From Erigeron canadensis (taxonomy: Eukaryota; Streptophyta; Magnoliopsida; Asterales; Asteraceae), in contig NC_057767.1 in assembly GCF_010389155.1 (NCBI RefSeq), positions 28,305,295 to 28,369,294 on the forward strand: 64,000 nucleotides of DNA, given 5' to 3'. Below are positions 22,640 to 35,739 of this stretch, piece after piece. The notes under the pieces are model-generated. The model was not told where the DNA came from. It ran no database searches and saw only the letters and a program-made list of their open reading frames with translations. Within the stretch, counting starts at the first letter, position 1, and the number at the start of each line of letters is the position of its first letter. A program made the translations under genes and the position numbers.

Positions 22640-25600
22640 TCACGAAAATAACTTTTTTGCCTGCATATAAATTAAAAAAGAAAAACGTTAACCGACAGAA
22701 ATACACTCAAACTAATGTTTTTTTGGCTTTTTAGAGTTGCGTGTGTACAAACTTCATCACAAAGCAGGTATGTCTCAACTACTTAAGAATTGGGATATAG
22801 TCAGATTAGAGTATGGAGTGTATTGGTCCTGGCACAGATTATTCCTCAAACATTTGAGAAACTGCCCCCAGCGCAATTGCTCGAGTATCATGTTTTGTAA
22901 TATTAATTATTTAACCTTATAAACGCATCAACTATGGTTAACAAAACAGACAAGTGTTTGTGGGTCAACCCCACAGAAACAAGCACATTCTGTTTCGAAC
23001 CATTACCCATCCTCGTGTTTTGACACCTCTAGAGAGATTACCTAATGGCTAAGGCCATACTATTATATATTTAATATAACTTGCATAAAAGGAAAATGCA
23101 TAAAACAAATCTTACTTTTTTTTTATAAAAAAAAGGGCATTCTAATCTACTCCTACTCCTAAATTACACGCATCCATGAGATGAAACCCCAAACTCTCGA
23201 AAAATCCCAATTAATCCATCCTCACAAATGTGGGAAGTGAGACTCGAACCCAGGTGGATCCCCCCAAGGTCAAAGACCTTACCAATGGGCCACCAACCCC
23301 ATTGGCTAAAACAAATCTTACTTGCTCAAGCGTTAAAAACATTATGACATTCCAAGATCCCAGTCGACCAAAATTTGGAAGGAATCCTTTGTAAAATGCA
23401 AGGGCTCCCTGGAAAGAATGAAGCAGAATTATCACAACAGGAATTTACAATCATGATCGCCATTGGTAGCCATATTCAAAAATGATAAATGTAAGCATAC
23501 CTCAACATTTAAGGTTTTAACCATACAATCAATGGTGCTTTTGTAGATTGAATCTCCCATCATTCTAGACTTCACCTGGAAACAACAGAAATTGCATGTG
23601 ATAGTTAGGATCAGATATGAGTACATGAGCTTTAGCATGGAACAGATAAAAGATTCTACCTTTTGAGTTTGAAATGGGTATAATTTGTTTAACGTCTCTG
23701 ATCCATTTACCAATATACAACAGTTCAACTCTAGAGGAGGCAATTCAGCCAATTATATGAGTCACAGTTCGCTATATTTTATCTCTAACAGGTGATGACA
23801 TTGAAAACTTCAATCATAATAGAAATGGTAATGGAACTCACCTATAGTGTTATTTAAATGCTTTCAACCTCCTACATCGATTTACTCTAACATATAGGAT
23901 ATTATTTTAATAGTATAGTTTTTAGCATCATATTTAATACATTTAAGTATCTATATAACTTACAGAGAAAAAAACAAGGCTCCAACCAAACCCTTATAGC
24001 CAGAACTGCACTTTAGTCCATTACCAAACCTGCCCATTTTCCCAAACTCTATAAAAGTGATACCAAACTGAATTAATGTTTCGACTTAGAGCACATAAGT
24101 CAGAATGTCAGATTGCATCTTTCTTAAAGCACAGTAAAGGTATTTCCCTGTTTTGGACATATCAAAAGTATATGAAAGTATAAACCGATTCGGCACAAAA
24201 ACAAGATTACCACATCAACAGGTGAACCAATCAAAACTGCAAAGAACCCTGCACCTAAACCGGCGAGTAGATGAGTGAATATATTGTCTGTGAACCCCGG
24301 AATATTCAAAATGGTCTACAAAGTTGAACAAAAAATTTACAATGGAGTAAGAAGTAGAAGTAGCACTGAGTTCAAACAAAAATAACTTGAGATAAGCCAA
24401 ACCTGTTTCACTTGATCATAGCTAGCGAGTTCTGCAGCGTTAATAATAGCATTTCTAGCAATGTTTGGGCCCAGACCAGTCCAAAGTGCCATGAGTCCTT
24501 CCTGTTTATGGTATATCAATGGTATATTAATATATGGAAAGAGAATAGGTACGTGTGGCAATTTTGACACATTTACTTGCGAAGATCAGGGTATACTATA
24601 TATCTAACGGGCCAAGAGTAACCCAATGTGTAAACTTAACGCATACAAGTATACAACCCACTAAATTATTTTACTATAGCAAAAATGGATGATCGATGAT
24701 ATGTTTTTTGGACACATCCTACGCACAAATTTTAGTTATATATATATATATATATATATAGTGAAGGGATCAAGTGAGAACTAACATATATGGTGAGAAC
24801 TGTGAGAACCACTAAAAATCCATCTCTAAGGGCTTTTGCCCTTAGAGTTAAGGGCTACGCCCGTACCGTATCAAACCGTCACCATCTCTTGGATCGCCGC
24901 CCATCAAATCCATACCATTTCCATATGCGTCCGGTGACAACCCCTTTAGAACGGATGGGGGCAACGTCCGTACCGTATCCATACGTTTTCAACACGTAAC
25001 CCATATGATTTTTTACAAAAAAAATAAATAAAATGGAATGGGTTTTTGTTAAAAGAAAATAAAAATTAAAAAAACCACACCAAAAAGGAAAAAGAGGGAG
25101 GGAAACTAGTGGTTTTCACGGTTCTCCTCATATTTGTTGTATCACGTTAACCCTTCCCTATATATGTATATCTTATCTTACTATTCTTATTCTTACTATT
25201 CTACTAAAGAATATATAGTAATGACATAAGAAAAGCTCATGTGGCAGCCATCTAGGTTGGCCAACAATGCTTTTCTGATGTCATCATGATGTCATAATCC
25301 ACTAATGAAAATTTTCATTAATTAGTATCAAATATACTACTATAGCCTAAAGGGATGTGAATTCATGGTTATAAAACATATTATTTATAATCTGGTTACA
25401 AAAATAAATACATTTTACTCAACTGTTAATTAGTTCATCTTATCGGATATACAAAAAACAAATTATTTAACAGACCCGCGTTTGATCTAAATCTATAAAT
25501 ATATAATATGTAAGAAGTGTTTTGGTTTTACATTTTTAACTAATACGAAGTTAGCAAAAGTTTCCCGTTTGACCACCGATTACCCCACTTGCCTGACCCA

Positions 25601-28521
25601 CGCTATTTAATATCTCTAATTATAAGTAAAATAGATATGATGATCCCAGAACTCCAGAAGGCAGAAACTAACCTCTTTCAATATGGTGAAGTAGGCATTT
25701 AAAGCACCAGAGTAGCGGCGAGGTGCTCCATTTGGCAACTTACCTTCAGCTTGAAGCCGGACCTTTACCAGATCAGTCGGATTAGCCAATGTAATTGCTA
25801 TGGCACCTGTTTGTAGAGAAAGATGTTAAGTTTGGGATTTCTTTCCAACTTTTCATATGATCACTTAATAGAGACATTTTGAGGCCTATATGTTTAATTC
25901 TGTCAAACATCTTAGAGCTACTTCTATTTGAGTATTAATTCCTTTTTCATCAATACCTGCATAGAGCAGCAGGCCTAAACATATTCACCCACAAGCCAAA
26001 TAAAGTTTGAACTGAATGGATATACTTCAAGTATCGTTTTATGGACAATTTAAATTTTACTGGATATATCCTTTTAGTGATAAACTTTTATTGATAAACT
26101 TCTGTCATATATTTATTGTTGGTTCATATGGTAAAATGGAAAAATATATGCATCATAATAATTCTTGAGCTCACTTGAAAAGTGTGAATGATTCTGCATT
26201 CAAATGTTGTTCCCTGATGTTCACATACAAATAGATTTATTTCCCACCAACTTTGGAAACATATAAGTACAGGATTAGTCGATTAGTTATTTATACGAAC
26301 GATAAGATAGTGAGTTACATAATCCTTGATAAGTCTTCACGACAAACCAAGATTTCCAAAACAAAGCCAACTAGCCAAGGTAAATGAAATATCGAGTCTT
26401 ACAGAGTCACAAGGTGTTTGTGATACAAAATTGAAGGAAAGGAAAGGGAAGAGAATTAACACACAAAAGCGGATGCAAACTTTGGAGGAGTTTATAAGTT
26501 GTACAATGTACAAAAAAACATTAAAAAGGAGTCAGTTAGGTCATTTACATCAAACCCTCATAGCCTGAATAGGGATCCCTCTGCCACCTGTTTACTTGCA
26601 CTTTTGTGTGGGACAAACTTTCGTGCTTCAAACATCTCAACTTGAGACTCGATATCTCGTTCACCTTCAACCATTTTAGACCACATATAGGGTTCAATGC
26701 AAAACCCTTATCAAGGAGGACAAAAACAACTATCATATTGTTCTTATAAATTATTTAATACTATACTTATATCTGTTCAAACTCCAAGGTGAAAACCAAC
26801 GTTTTACCAAGACTTTTAACATAAGGTTTATTCTAACTACCATTGTCTATTTGTAATTCAAACAATAAATTTGTATATTCCCACGAGAATTACTAATGGC
26901 ACGTCAACTAACAAACAACACAAATTTTATACATTGGGTGTTGTTAAGATCATCCAAAAAAAACTAATCTGTATGACTTTTGAAGTTGAAAATAACTTGA
27001 CTAACTTTAGAATTAAAGGTGGTCATTTCGACCCAAATACCTATGCATGCGTCAATTCGGACAATGTTTATCTTTAACTAACCAAATACACCTACTTTGA
27101 TCCCCCGCCGATTTTGTTACCTACTTATAAGCCACAGAAAAAGATATCAAGAATCACTCACCTGTAATTAAAGCAGCAACTATTTTCTGAAATAACGAAA
27201 CTTCTGCTAGAAGAATACCACCAGCACAAAAGGCCTTGACCTGTATAACGAAAATCTCAGATTGTAATACACTAACAGCTGTTGAGCCACACTGGATCAG
27301 TCCTCACAGGTGAAGCCTATATGCCCCGAATCAATGAATCACCAGGTAGCCTAAAAACCGATATGTGATACTTGAAACTTACAGGCTCATACAAACTGAT
27401 CCTTAAGCCTCCATATATAAATTGGCGATGTAATCCAGGTATAATACCTTTCCAAAGTGCAAGTAAACCTTCTTCTTTGGCAATAGTAGCGACTGTACCT
27501 AAGAGACCCTTGTACTTGGCTGCACTGCCTTCATCTCCCAATGCTGCTCTCTTCTGGAGTTGAAGTCGAACTTTAGCAGTGTCTAAAGGGATTGTACATA
27601 ACTGCACAAAAAAAGCAAGACAAAATGATCTACAATATGAATTAAATTAGGTATTGACAAATGACAACTTTAACAAGTTCTACATGTACAAGTAAAGAAT
27701 GCAATCAATCAAAGATGGCTTGCAACTTGGTCAAGCAGTCAAGTGTGAATGGGACAGGTGGGTTGGGTAACATGTCAAAATGAGCTTGGGTTGAAAAGGC
27801 TTGTTTTTAGTATGGACGGAAAAGAGTCTTGTCAAGTCGATCCACAAGCATATTTTTGCCCAGTTTTTAATATATTTAATGCTTACAAAAACTATGTTAT
27901 TACAATAATAATCTAGGACTCACAAGCATTAGAAGTTATACTTAGGGCAACATTTAACGCATTTGACATGTAAAATGGTCGAAATTGACCCATTTGGAAT
28001 AAGTTTGACCCAAGAAGACCCGTTTGCAAGTAAATAAGCCGAAATTGCCACCTCCAGGTTCACCGTCTTGGGTATTATTTTTTTAGGTTCTTTAAAAAAA
28101 AAAAAGCTAAGATTGCAGCCCTGTAAGCCTATCTTTGAGTATTAGATTTATATTATCCAACAAGGGTATGCACTACCGTACCAAGAAGTATAAAAGGATG
28201 CATTACAATAACTACATTTTCATTTTCTCAGAGATAAAACGCTTTAGCTTTATTCATTATTGGTTGCTCAATATACCTAACAGATATTCACATAACTAAA
28301 ACTAATACCCGTCGTCCCCATAATATAGATAACATTATAACATCATAGCTTTTTTTCACACCAACAAGAGTCACCTTCTAATGTTTTTACCATTAAAAAC
28401 ATTCGTTCCAAAAGATCACGTACAGGCCATTTTCCTTAAACGTTGTGTAAATTTGACCAAAAAAAAATATATAAACTCGTTCTGCATTTACCGTACGACT
28501 AATTTCAATAGTCCCTACTCC

Positions 28522-28562
<41 letters not shown>

Positions 28563-28941
28563 CATACACAAAAATATACGATTCCGTTCCATCTCTCAAT
28601 TCACAATTACTCCACTACAGGTCGAGATCCCAAACTAGTACTCTATTCACAATCTTTCTATTAATAGTAATAAATCAATCTTCAATAAACATAATACTAA
28701 AAATAAAAAAAAATAAAAAAAAAGTTCAAGTTAACATTTGCACAATACATTCTTCTTCAAACTAACAATATGACTATGTCACACACACATACACGCACCT
28801 ATATATATATATAATATCACAGAGTTTAATATAGATATATAAAAATGATGAAAATAAAACCTCAGCGAAGCAAGCAGCAAATGCACTACAAAAAAAGGTT
28901 GCGGAGAATGAGATCTCATTGCGGCTGAGATCTGGCATCAT
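22640..28941 (-). CDS. UCP2: Mitochondrial uncoupling protein, PUMP2 type
   Basis: Minus-strand exons: 28941-28861, 27601-27383, 27240-27162, 25806-25673, 24501-24403, 24315-24211, 23575-23501, 23408-23322 and 22660-22640. They join to 900 bases, 299 residues. It is a mitochondrial carrier family protein of the inner membrane, with three carrier signatures: PLDTAK (32-37), NPTDLVK (135-141) and SPVDVVK (235-241), and six expected membrane helices. Plant uncoupling proteins dissipate the proton gradient and also exchange dicarboxylates or amino acids. The start ([19 protein letters not shown]) is closer to Arabidopsis PUMP2 than PUMP1. The last exon gives only AKKLFS and a TGA, a shorter end than usual; reading the next frame gives RDFALPES, so a one-base insertion in a T run may have cut the tail. 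The first intron (28860-27602) and the fourth (25672-24502) are long; the latter holds a MITE and intron 8 a SINE. The identity is firm, the UCP2 label by recall. Confidence 0.92.
23118..23306 (-). mobile_element. tRNA-derived SINE (Au-like) in intron 8 of the uncoupling protein gene
   Basis: On the minus strand: GGTTGGTGGCCCATTGGTAAG (A-box region), B box GGGTTCGAGTCTC, a body of about 130 bases, and a T-rich 3' tail, the layout of plant Au SINEs. A perfect 17-base target-site duplication TAAAACAAATCTTACTT lies at 23101-23117 and 23307-23323. The right copy covers the donor splice site of exon 8 (its last two bases plus GTAAGATTTG on the minus strand). Confidence 0.9.
24760..25159. mobile_element. 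TA-flanked inverted-repeat MITE, copy B (uncoupling protein intron 4)
   Basis: The left end AGTGAAGGGATCAAGTGAGA and the reverse complement of the right end AGGGAAGGGTTAACGTGATA are inverted repeats that continue inward to GTGAGAACCACT / GTGAAAACCACT. A (TA)12 run precedes it (about 24737-24760) and TATATATGTATA follows. Confidence 0.65.
25807..27161 (-). other. UCP2: Intron 3 of the uncoupling protein gene
   Basis: This 1.36-kb intron contains only short chance frames. No second gene or clear transposon is seen in it. Confidence 0.6.
27602..28860 (-). other. UCP2: Intron 1 of the uncoupling protein gene
   Basis: It includes an old dispersed repeat at about 27740-28050, similar to the stretch at 2700-3130, and a (CA)n microsatellite at 28524-28551 followed by TATATA. 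No coding sequence is seen. Confidence 0.6.
28524..28551. repeat. (CA)n microsatellite
   Basis: Uninterrupted CA dinucleotides, about 14 units, followed by a short TA run. Confidence 0.95.
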
Positions 28942-28963
28942 AATAATAATAATAATAATAATC
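28942..28963 (-). repeat. UCP2: (ATT)n microsatellite directly before the uncoupling protein ATG
   Basis: On the minus strand a run of ATT repeats ends in ATGATG, so the start codon sits at the edge of the repeat. A TTTTAACAG just above could be a leader-intron acceptor. Confidence 0.85.
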
Positions 28964-29291
28964 TGTTAAAATATACAAATAAATAAAATTAAAATGAGTG
29001 TGTTTAGATTGCATTTATTTATGAACTGAATTATGAGCGGTGGAGGTGATAGTTGATACATATAAGAACTGTAGAAATGTACTGCAATATATACTTTTTC
29101 TAATTACTTTTTTTTTTATTTAATATTTAGCTTCTGATGTATTTTGTGGGGTGTTTTGGATTTATGCGATTTTTTTATTTGTATTGAGTTGATTTTATTT
29201 CTTTTAATTTGGTGTGCGGTTGTAACTAAAAAAAATGATTAGAAAAAAGGTTATGATCCGTGATGTGAGGAGATTGATTTGAGCTCTTTTC

Positions 29292-30720
29292 ATGGACGAG
29301 ATGGATACCCGCGTAATGCGGCAGATTCGGTGGCAGCAAACGGGTGTTGCTAGTGGTGGTGTTGGTAATGAAGTGGTTATTAAAATTAAGGTAATTGACG
29401 TAAATGGTAGTGTAGTTTATTCAGAGCCGGTCCTGAGTTATCAAATGCTCAGGGCTAAAGATTTAGGATATGCCCGTATCAAAATTTTGTAGACAAACTA
29501 CATATTGTCAAAATAAGGGGCTCATTTATACGTCAATTTATATTAAATAAGTAAAATGCTATAAACTTACAAAGTTACAAATTGAGAAAATGAAGCCCGA
29601 ATTAAAAGTTCCACATTACAAATCATCTAAAATGATGTCTTCATTTTGAAATTAAAACATTAATTATCTTATACAATAATAATCAACATTACTATGATAG
29701 CTAAACTACTTTCAATTCATAAAAAACTTGAATACATTCGATACCTCTAGGCTCATTATGTTTCATAGATAAGTATCTTTTATGCAAAATATACTTAAGA
29801 GAAATGTTTATATAAGATATCTTTTTAAATAATTTAAATTTATTTTTCTAACAAATCCCCTTGTTACAAATAAGTATAACCAAAGATATAGAACCAAATT
29901 CATTATACGTTTGTTACAACAACATACTATCCAAATAATCGTACAATTTGTACTAATTGATTATAGCAAATAATATATTTTCTTAAACATAATAATAGTT
30001 AAGTTCATAGTTTTGTTTTATATAACCGAAAGCAATAAAAACTTTTCACAATCACATACAAATACAAAAGCAAATCAAATAATGTAATATTTCATATAAC
30101 TTAAAATTATTTATATTATTACTAGTAATATTTATAAAAAAAAAAACAAACAAAGGTATCACTGTTAAGTTGATGAAAGATTGAAGGTGCATATATGTGT
30201 CTCTACTACTTTTTAAAGTTAATGTTGAAACTTAAGATTAAAATAGACAAGCTTTCTAAAGGTAAACGGGTGTAAAATGAAATTAAAACAAAAACATTAC
30301 ATCTTCTTCTTCAGGCAGTCACCTGCAACTTCCCTTTCACCATTAAAACGTACAAAGATTCCTTTTTCTCACATTTGTCTTCCATAACTAACATATGATA
30401 ACTTTAATTTCTAAATAGATCTATTGTAATTTTATTTTGAAGTCTAAATGAACCTAGTATATTATAGCTTGAACCGAAAGTTTGTTGCCCCCTAGATTTT
30501 CGATGCTCCGTGTCGTCGCCCACTTGGCCCAGTGCCAGGGCCGGCCCTGAGTTTATTTTATGATTAAGGGATGTATCTTTTGAAATATTATAGAGATATT
30601 AGGTATATATGTATATATATAAATTAATTAATAAGGGGAAGAAACCATCGATTTTGAGCATGAAAAAACAACTCAAACCTTGAAACCACTCTGCAAATCT
30701 GATTTGATTCATTTTTTGTG
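29292..30720 (-). mobile_element. Helitron-like element (minus strand) split by a hAT insertion
   Basis: Bases 29292-29421 joined to 30558-30720 match the element at 48608-48830: GATGG[AG]TA-CCCGCGTAATGCGG, GTGGTTATTAA, AATTGACGTA, ATGGTAGTGTAGTT, then TTATG[AG]TTAAG. On the minus strand its end has the hairpin CCGCATTACGCGG followed by a worn CTCGT instead of CTAGT. The far (5') end is not defined. Confidence 0.5.
29422..30549. mobile_element. Non-autonomous hAT element, 1128 bp
   Basis: It begins CAGAGCCGGTCCTGAG and its reverse complement begins CAGGGCCGGCCCTGGC, typical of hAT ends. A perfect 8-base target-site duplication AGTTTATT lies at 29414-29421 and 30550-30557. The interior is AT-rich with no transposase frame. 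The related Helitron at about 48728-48740 has the same site without an insertion, which confirms both borders. Confidence 0.88.
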
Positions 30721-33700
30721 GCGGTAGCACACTTTGTTTTGTGGATTTGTGAACTAGAGTTTGCAGCTTCGTATTGTTTTATGAGCAAGAGTCTATGGAT
30801 GTCTTTATAAGTGACAAAAAATAGATAGATATTTGCGTGTATAATATATATATATATATTGCTAGAGATGAATAGAGAGGGTGAGGTGATTCAAGCGTGT
30901 GTTTTCTCACCCTTTTAATCTCTAAATATATATAAAAGAAACCTTAATTCATAATTAGATAAGTATGAACCCTTAGATGAAGTTCAACTTTTAATTATAG
31001 TCATTAGATAAAACGATGATGTCATATACCTTATTTAACTTTTTTAGATCTAATTTTATTTTAATAAATTTAAATTATTATTATTTCCTTATTTAAGTTT
31101 GTAGACATTGATAATTAATGTTTTAATGATATAATTATGGAAACTGATATTTTTATATTTTACATCATTTTTATCTTTAAAATTAAATTTTAATTATTTT
31201 TTACAATAAAATTTTCTTTTTTAATGTAATACGTTTTTATTAAATCATATTTTTGTATAAATTTTTTTATCATATAACGAATAAAATTTGGTTATAGGGA
31301 TTTTTGTATAGGACTTTTATCATAAAACGTTTTTATTAAATCAATGTGTTGAAAACTGGACCGGATGTTAAACTGGCCTTCTTAATAAATAACTGAAAAA
31401 CAAATATGGAGTTTATAGCAAGCTATCACAATTATATATCAGAAAATAATTGCATAAAAATTGCAATGATATTATGCATAATTTTAAGTTAGATTAACAC
31501 AACATGCGATATATAGATTGATAATTAAATTGCTTAGTAATTTTAGCGTATAACTAAATTATTCGATCAAAACGTTAAAGCACAAGTACAATGACAATGC
31601 AGACATATCCGGATGAATGAAATACATTTAAATAAACGAAAACCTTACTTAGCGAGACCTGTAATAGATGATGTATCCATTTTTCAACTCTCTCTGCTAA
31701 CCGGAATCTAAACGACCACTAATGTAACTTTATGTTTTTTAGTGATTTAATTCTTATCTGGTTAAATATTTGTGGAAATTACGGTATTATGAAAATTTAA
31801 CATGTCATTATTTATATATATTTCCCGCGTATTACGCAGGTAATAATCTAGTTTTTTATATATTATGTATATATGTATAAAAGCAGATATCATGTGAAGG
31901 TCTAGTAATGATGTTGGGAAATTCAAATAAAAGGTCATATTTGGACCCCTCACATTTTTTATTTATTTATTTACTCTTCACAATTTTTCAAGGAGTAGAT
32001 ATCTATGGATTTGACTAGATAGAGACAAAACAAAATAAAATAATATATTATGGACATCTATTGTACTAGTGGTACTTTATATAAATATAAATATTAAATA
32101 AAAATGTCTTTTTACCCTCAAATGAATTTAATAAACGTCTTTATCTTACCTCCATCATTTCTCTTTCATCCACACCACTAGAAAATTGTTTTCCCTCATT
32201 CTCTAAATTACATGGTAACTTGTTTGTAGTCATTTTCTCTTTCTAAACTCGCTCTTTCTCTGTGTTTACTACAATATCTTATGTTTCTTCTCTTTTTAAT
32301 AGTAGTAGTAGTAGTAGTAAAGCAAGCCATGAAGGAGTATTTTCTAGCTATTACACTTCTCTTTAATGAGTGATGTACATGGAACCATACAAAGGCATGC
32401 GGTCCAACGAAGTAGCTATGTAAACACACGGGTCTAACGGATCAAACCGCGAGTTTTGACCCAGCCCGAACCGACCCCGGGAAATCATTAAAATCAGGAA
32501 CCGTGGCCCGACCCTTTGGTGACCGGGCAGGTCGGGTCGGTTACAGTCGGGTCAATAACGGGTCACGGGTTTTCGGTTCATTTGTTCATCCCTACTATAA
32601 AATTATTACAACTTTACAGATAAAGTTGATAGGATCCTAACCTTTAGATTAAAATTAAACGTCAAGATTCAAACTTGGTTTCTTAACCTTTGATTTTAAT
32701 TCAAAGGTTAAGATCCTCTCAACTTTACCTATAAAGTTCTCATAACTTTAGAAAATCTTAATCCTTTTTCATATATGCTAATTTATCACTTTTATACGTA
32801 TCAAACTAAACACATACACTTGTCTTTTTCTAAGGGTACACGGGTACTCCGAGAATTCAGTAGGTACCCCGATACCTAAGGAAGCACCGCACCGTGGTAC
32901 CGGAACTTAATCGGCGGGGAGGGCGGTCACCGGGTCCGTCTCCACCCTAATATTTTTTTTTTGTCTTCTTTTGTCTTTTGGCATTATGTGGGTGGGGAGG
33001 GACTCCGTGCACCCTAATGTTTTGTGTGAAAAAAATGAGCACTGTTATCTTGTAACGAATTGCAAGAAATTTAGAGTGATTGATGTTCAAATTATTTAAA
33101 GAAAGTCAATAATTTGATTTCTGACATATAAAATTGGAATGGTGTTGTTCAATTGAGTGTTTTCTAGACTTGTTTTTTGGCATCCCAAAAATGTTTATAA
33201 ATGACTTGTTGCATCTATGATATGTTTTAATATATTGAGAATTAGATTATGTCTCATGTTAACACATGAGACACCTTTATAAAATATTTTAAATTTAAAC
33301 ACTTAAAAATAAAGTAAAAAATTATAATAAGTTATTAGTTGGTTAGTTGTAAATTCATATTTTTTTCTTATTAAAGTTGAAAGAAAAAAAAAAGTTTCTT
33401 TTGTGAGCATTTAACATACAAAAGAAGTATATTATAGAGAAACAAAAATTTTCTCTTTTTTTTTTTCTTTCTTATTTAAAAAAATAGACCTATAAAAAGC
33501 ATACCATACCACCTAATAAATCAGTTCAAATAAACATTATAAATGGTTGCTCCACCTAATTGACCAATCGTTACGGGATAAAGAACATTTGAACATATAC
33601 CTGAATCGACCAATCGATGTAGATTTTTAGGAAGTGAGCGGTGACGAGTGGAGGTATGATGAAACGTATGTTTAGTGTGTTTAGTGATAGAGTTTGGTTG

Positions 33701-34560
33701 TAAAATCCGAAAAAGGGTATTATTGGTAGTATATGTTAGTAATGGTAAAGAATGAACAAATTAGACAGGTATGTAGCCTTATCGATTTCTTATCCTTAAA
33801 TCGGGTTTGGGATAAGATATGTTATAACTGATTAAGGAGAATGATGAAATTAATAGTGTTATTGTAAACTAATAAACTCAAGCTCTTATAAACTCTTGTA
33901 TGCTGTAAACCAAAAATAACTAATGTATCTAATTAAGTAACTCAAGCCAATAAATGTAAACTACTTTGATATAACAATTATATTAGTTTGAAAATAGCTA
34001 GAGCTAAAAGTAGTATTAAAAACCAAATAAATTTTTTTATAAAAACCATTAAATAAAAATCTTTTTTAAAAAGTATCTATAACAAATAGTTAATCAAAAG
34101 TTTTTTTAAGCTTTTTTTCATTATGGTATTGTCAAATAGGTTGAAGAACATTAGCCAATGAAAAGTTATATTCGTACCACATGTTGTGATAAATCTACCA
34201 AACATGTGTTTTAGCAACTTATACAGAGTATTCAAAAAGTTGTATTGTGTGGTATATTTATCAAAATATACTTTATTGATAAAATTAAACATTCTATTTA
34301 TATTTAATTATAATTTATTTATTTTTAGATTTTTGAGGTTTTTTTAAAAGTTTTTTAAAGTAAAAGCTTTTCTTTTATATTAAGCTTTCTTACAAAGACT
34401 TAATATTGCTGATGCCCCAACGGTAAAGAATTAATGATATAGCTTTTGATGTAGCCAATTCAATTTTGAAAGGTTCGTCTTACAAAAATCATCAAAGTTG
34501 GATAAATGGTTAATATCATCTATAACTTATATTACATATTATCTTATATATAAATAAAGA
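30721..34560. other. Long AT-rich intergenic region
   Basis: No gene is seen. A Helitron 3' end lies at 31824-31852 and a (TAG)n run at about 32300-32320. The stretch at 32820-33030 is GC-richer and looks like an old repeat. Text at 32440-32600 (GACCCAGCCCGAACCGACCC, then GGTCGGGTCGGTTACAGTCG) is a worn, partly self-similar repeat. Confidence 0.5.
31824..31852 (+). mobile_element. Helitron 3' end
   Basis: CCCGCGTATTACGCAGG can form a hairpin and is followed by TAATAAT and CTAGT. This is the standard Helitron 3' terminus. The 5' end of the element was not located. Confidence 0.6.
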
Positions 34561-35164
34561 AAAATTATTATGAGGTAATCTTTTTTAAACATTTTCTTAT
34601 GTGGTAAATTATGGTTTTATACGGTTGCCACACTTTCCATGTTAAAATGATAATATGACGTCACTAATTTATTTTAATGAATAAAATCATATACAATTCT
34701 CAAACTTATTTTTGAGAATCGTGTGTAGAACGAATTTACATGCGGTTATAACATAAACATAAATATATAATTTTGTGAATTTTTATTTTAATTTTATTTT
34801 AATGTGTCTTTATATTTTATTTCAAAATAAAATTTATAATCAATGTTTTTATTACCTGAAACTTATTTTTAAGAATGACTCTTGGCTTTTATATTCTAGA
34901 ATAAATTTGAGACTTAAAAAAATTATAAATGATGATGGTAACTTTAGAATACCAATGGTAGATTGATTTGTTGATTCATTTGCTACACAAAATATTAACA
35001 CACACACATATATATATATATACATATTAGAGACTTTATTTAAGTAGTACATCCTCTAATATTGCAAAATATTTTTTCTATTATTCGTATATTTATTTTA
35101 CTATCGGTTTACATGACATATACAAACACATTTTGGTATATCAAATTATGTTTTTCCTTGATTT

Positions 35165-35195
35165 GCCCGCGTAATACTCGGGTTACTATGCTAGT
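35165..35195 (+). mobile_element. Helitron 3' end
   Basis: The hairpin CCCGCGTAATACTCGGG is followed by TTACTATG and CTAGT. Immediately beyond, TATAAAGTAAAAGACTTTT starts the next element of the array. Confidence 0.6.
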
Positions 35196-35735
35196 TATAA
35201 AGTAAAAGACTTTTTTTTTCCATTAAACATCCAACCTTTAAAATACCAATTTTACCCTTAAAATTATAATTACTCATATTAAATGAATATTGTTATAACA
35301 TAATTACCCCAATAAGTTTGTCTTTCACCTTGTAAGGAAATATCATACCATAATATTTTATTTTCACGAGTGTCCCTTTTCATTAACTATACCATCATTT
35401 TACGTCAACTACATTTAGATTAATGACCACACCGTTAATACCACCAGCATCCGTCGTCTCCGCCCTGCTGCCGCATTGGGCGGGTACTCCTCTCATACCT
35501 AATAAAGCAAAACCTTTTTTTTTTCTTTTTAAACTTTAAGCCTTTGATATGACTAAAATATCCTTACATAATATCAAAAGTTTTCACATATCTCATATTC
35601 CACCAGTGCCCTATATGGAAATATATGTTTTACGTTAACTGCACCACCCTTTTACATCAACTACCTTTACATAAATAATTACACCATTAACGCTACCATC
35701 ACCACAGTCGCATTGCACGGATACCTCTCACGTTG
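35196..35735 (+). mobile_element. Two head-to-tail Helitron-like copies
   Basis: The first copy (about 35196-35500) runs from TATAAAGTAAAAGAC to GCCGCATTGGGCGGGTACTCCTC; the second (about 35501-35735) from AATAAAGCAAAACC to GTCGCATTGCACGGATACC. Both carry the family body in the same order (CATCAACTAC / CGTCAACTAC, then ACCATTAACG / ACCGTTAATA, then the GC-rich end). Confidence 0.5.
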
Positions 35736-35739
35736 TATC

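Noticed and set aside
23216..23306. True tRNA gene
   Set aside because: A and B boxes are present but no cloverleaf can be formed, and the body and target duplication show a SINE.
28381..28638. 85-residue frame with a His-Thr run
   Set aside because: Produced by the (CA)n microsatellite inside an intron.
29292..29492. 66-residue frame
   Set aside because: It crosses the border between a Helitron-like repeat and a hAT insertion.
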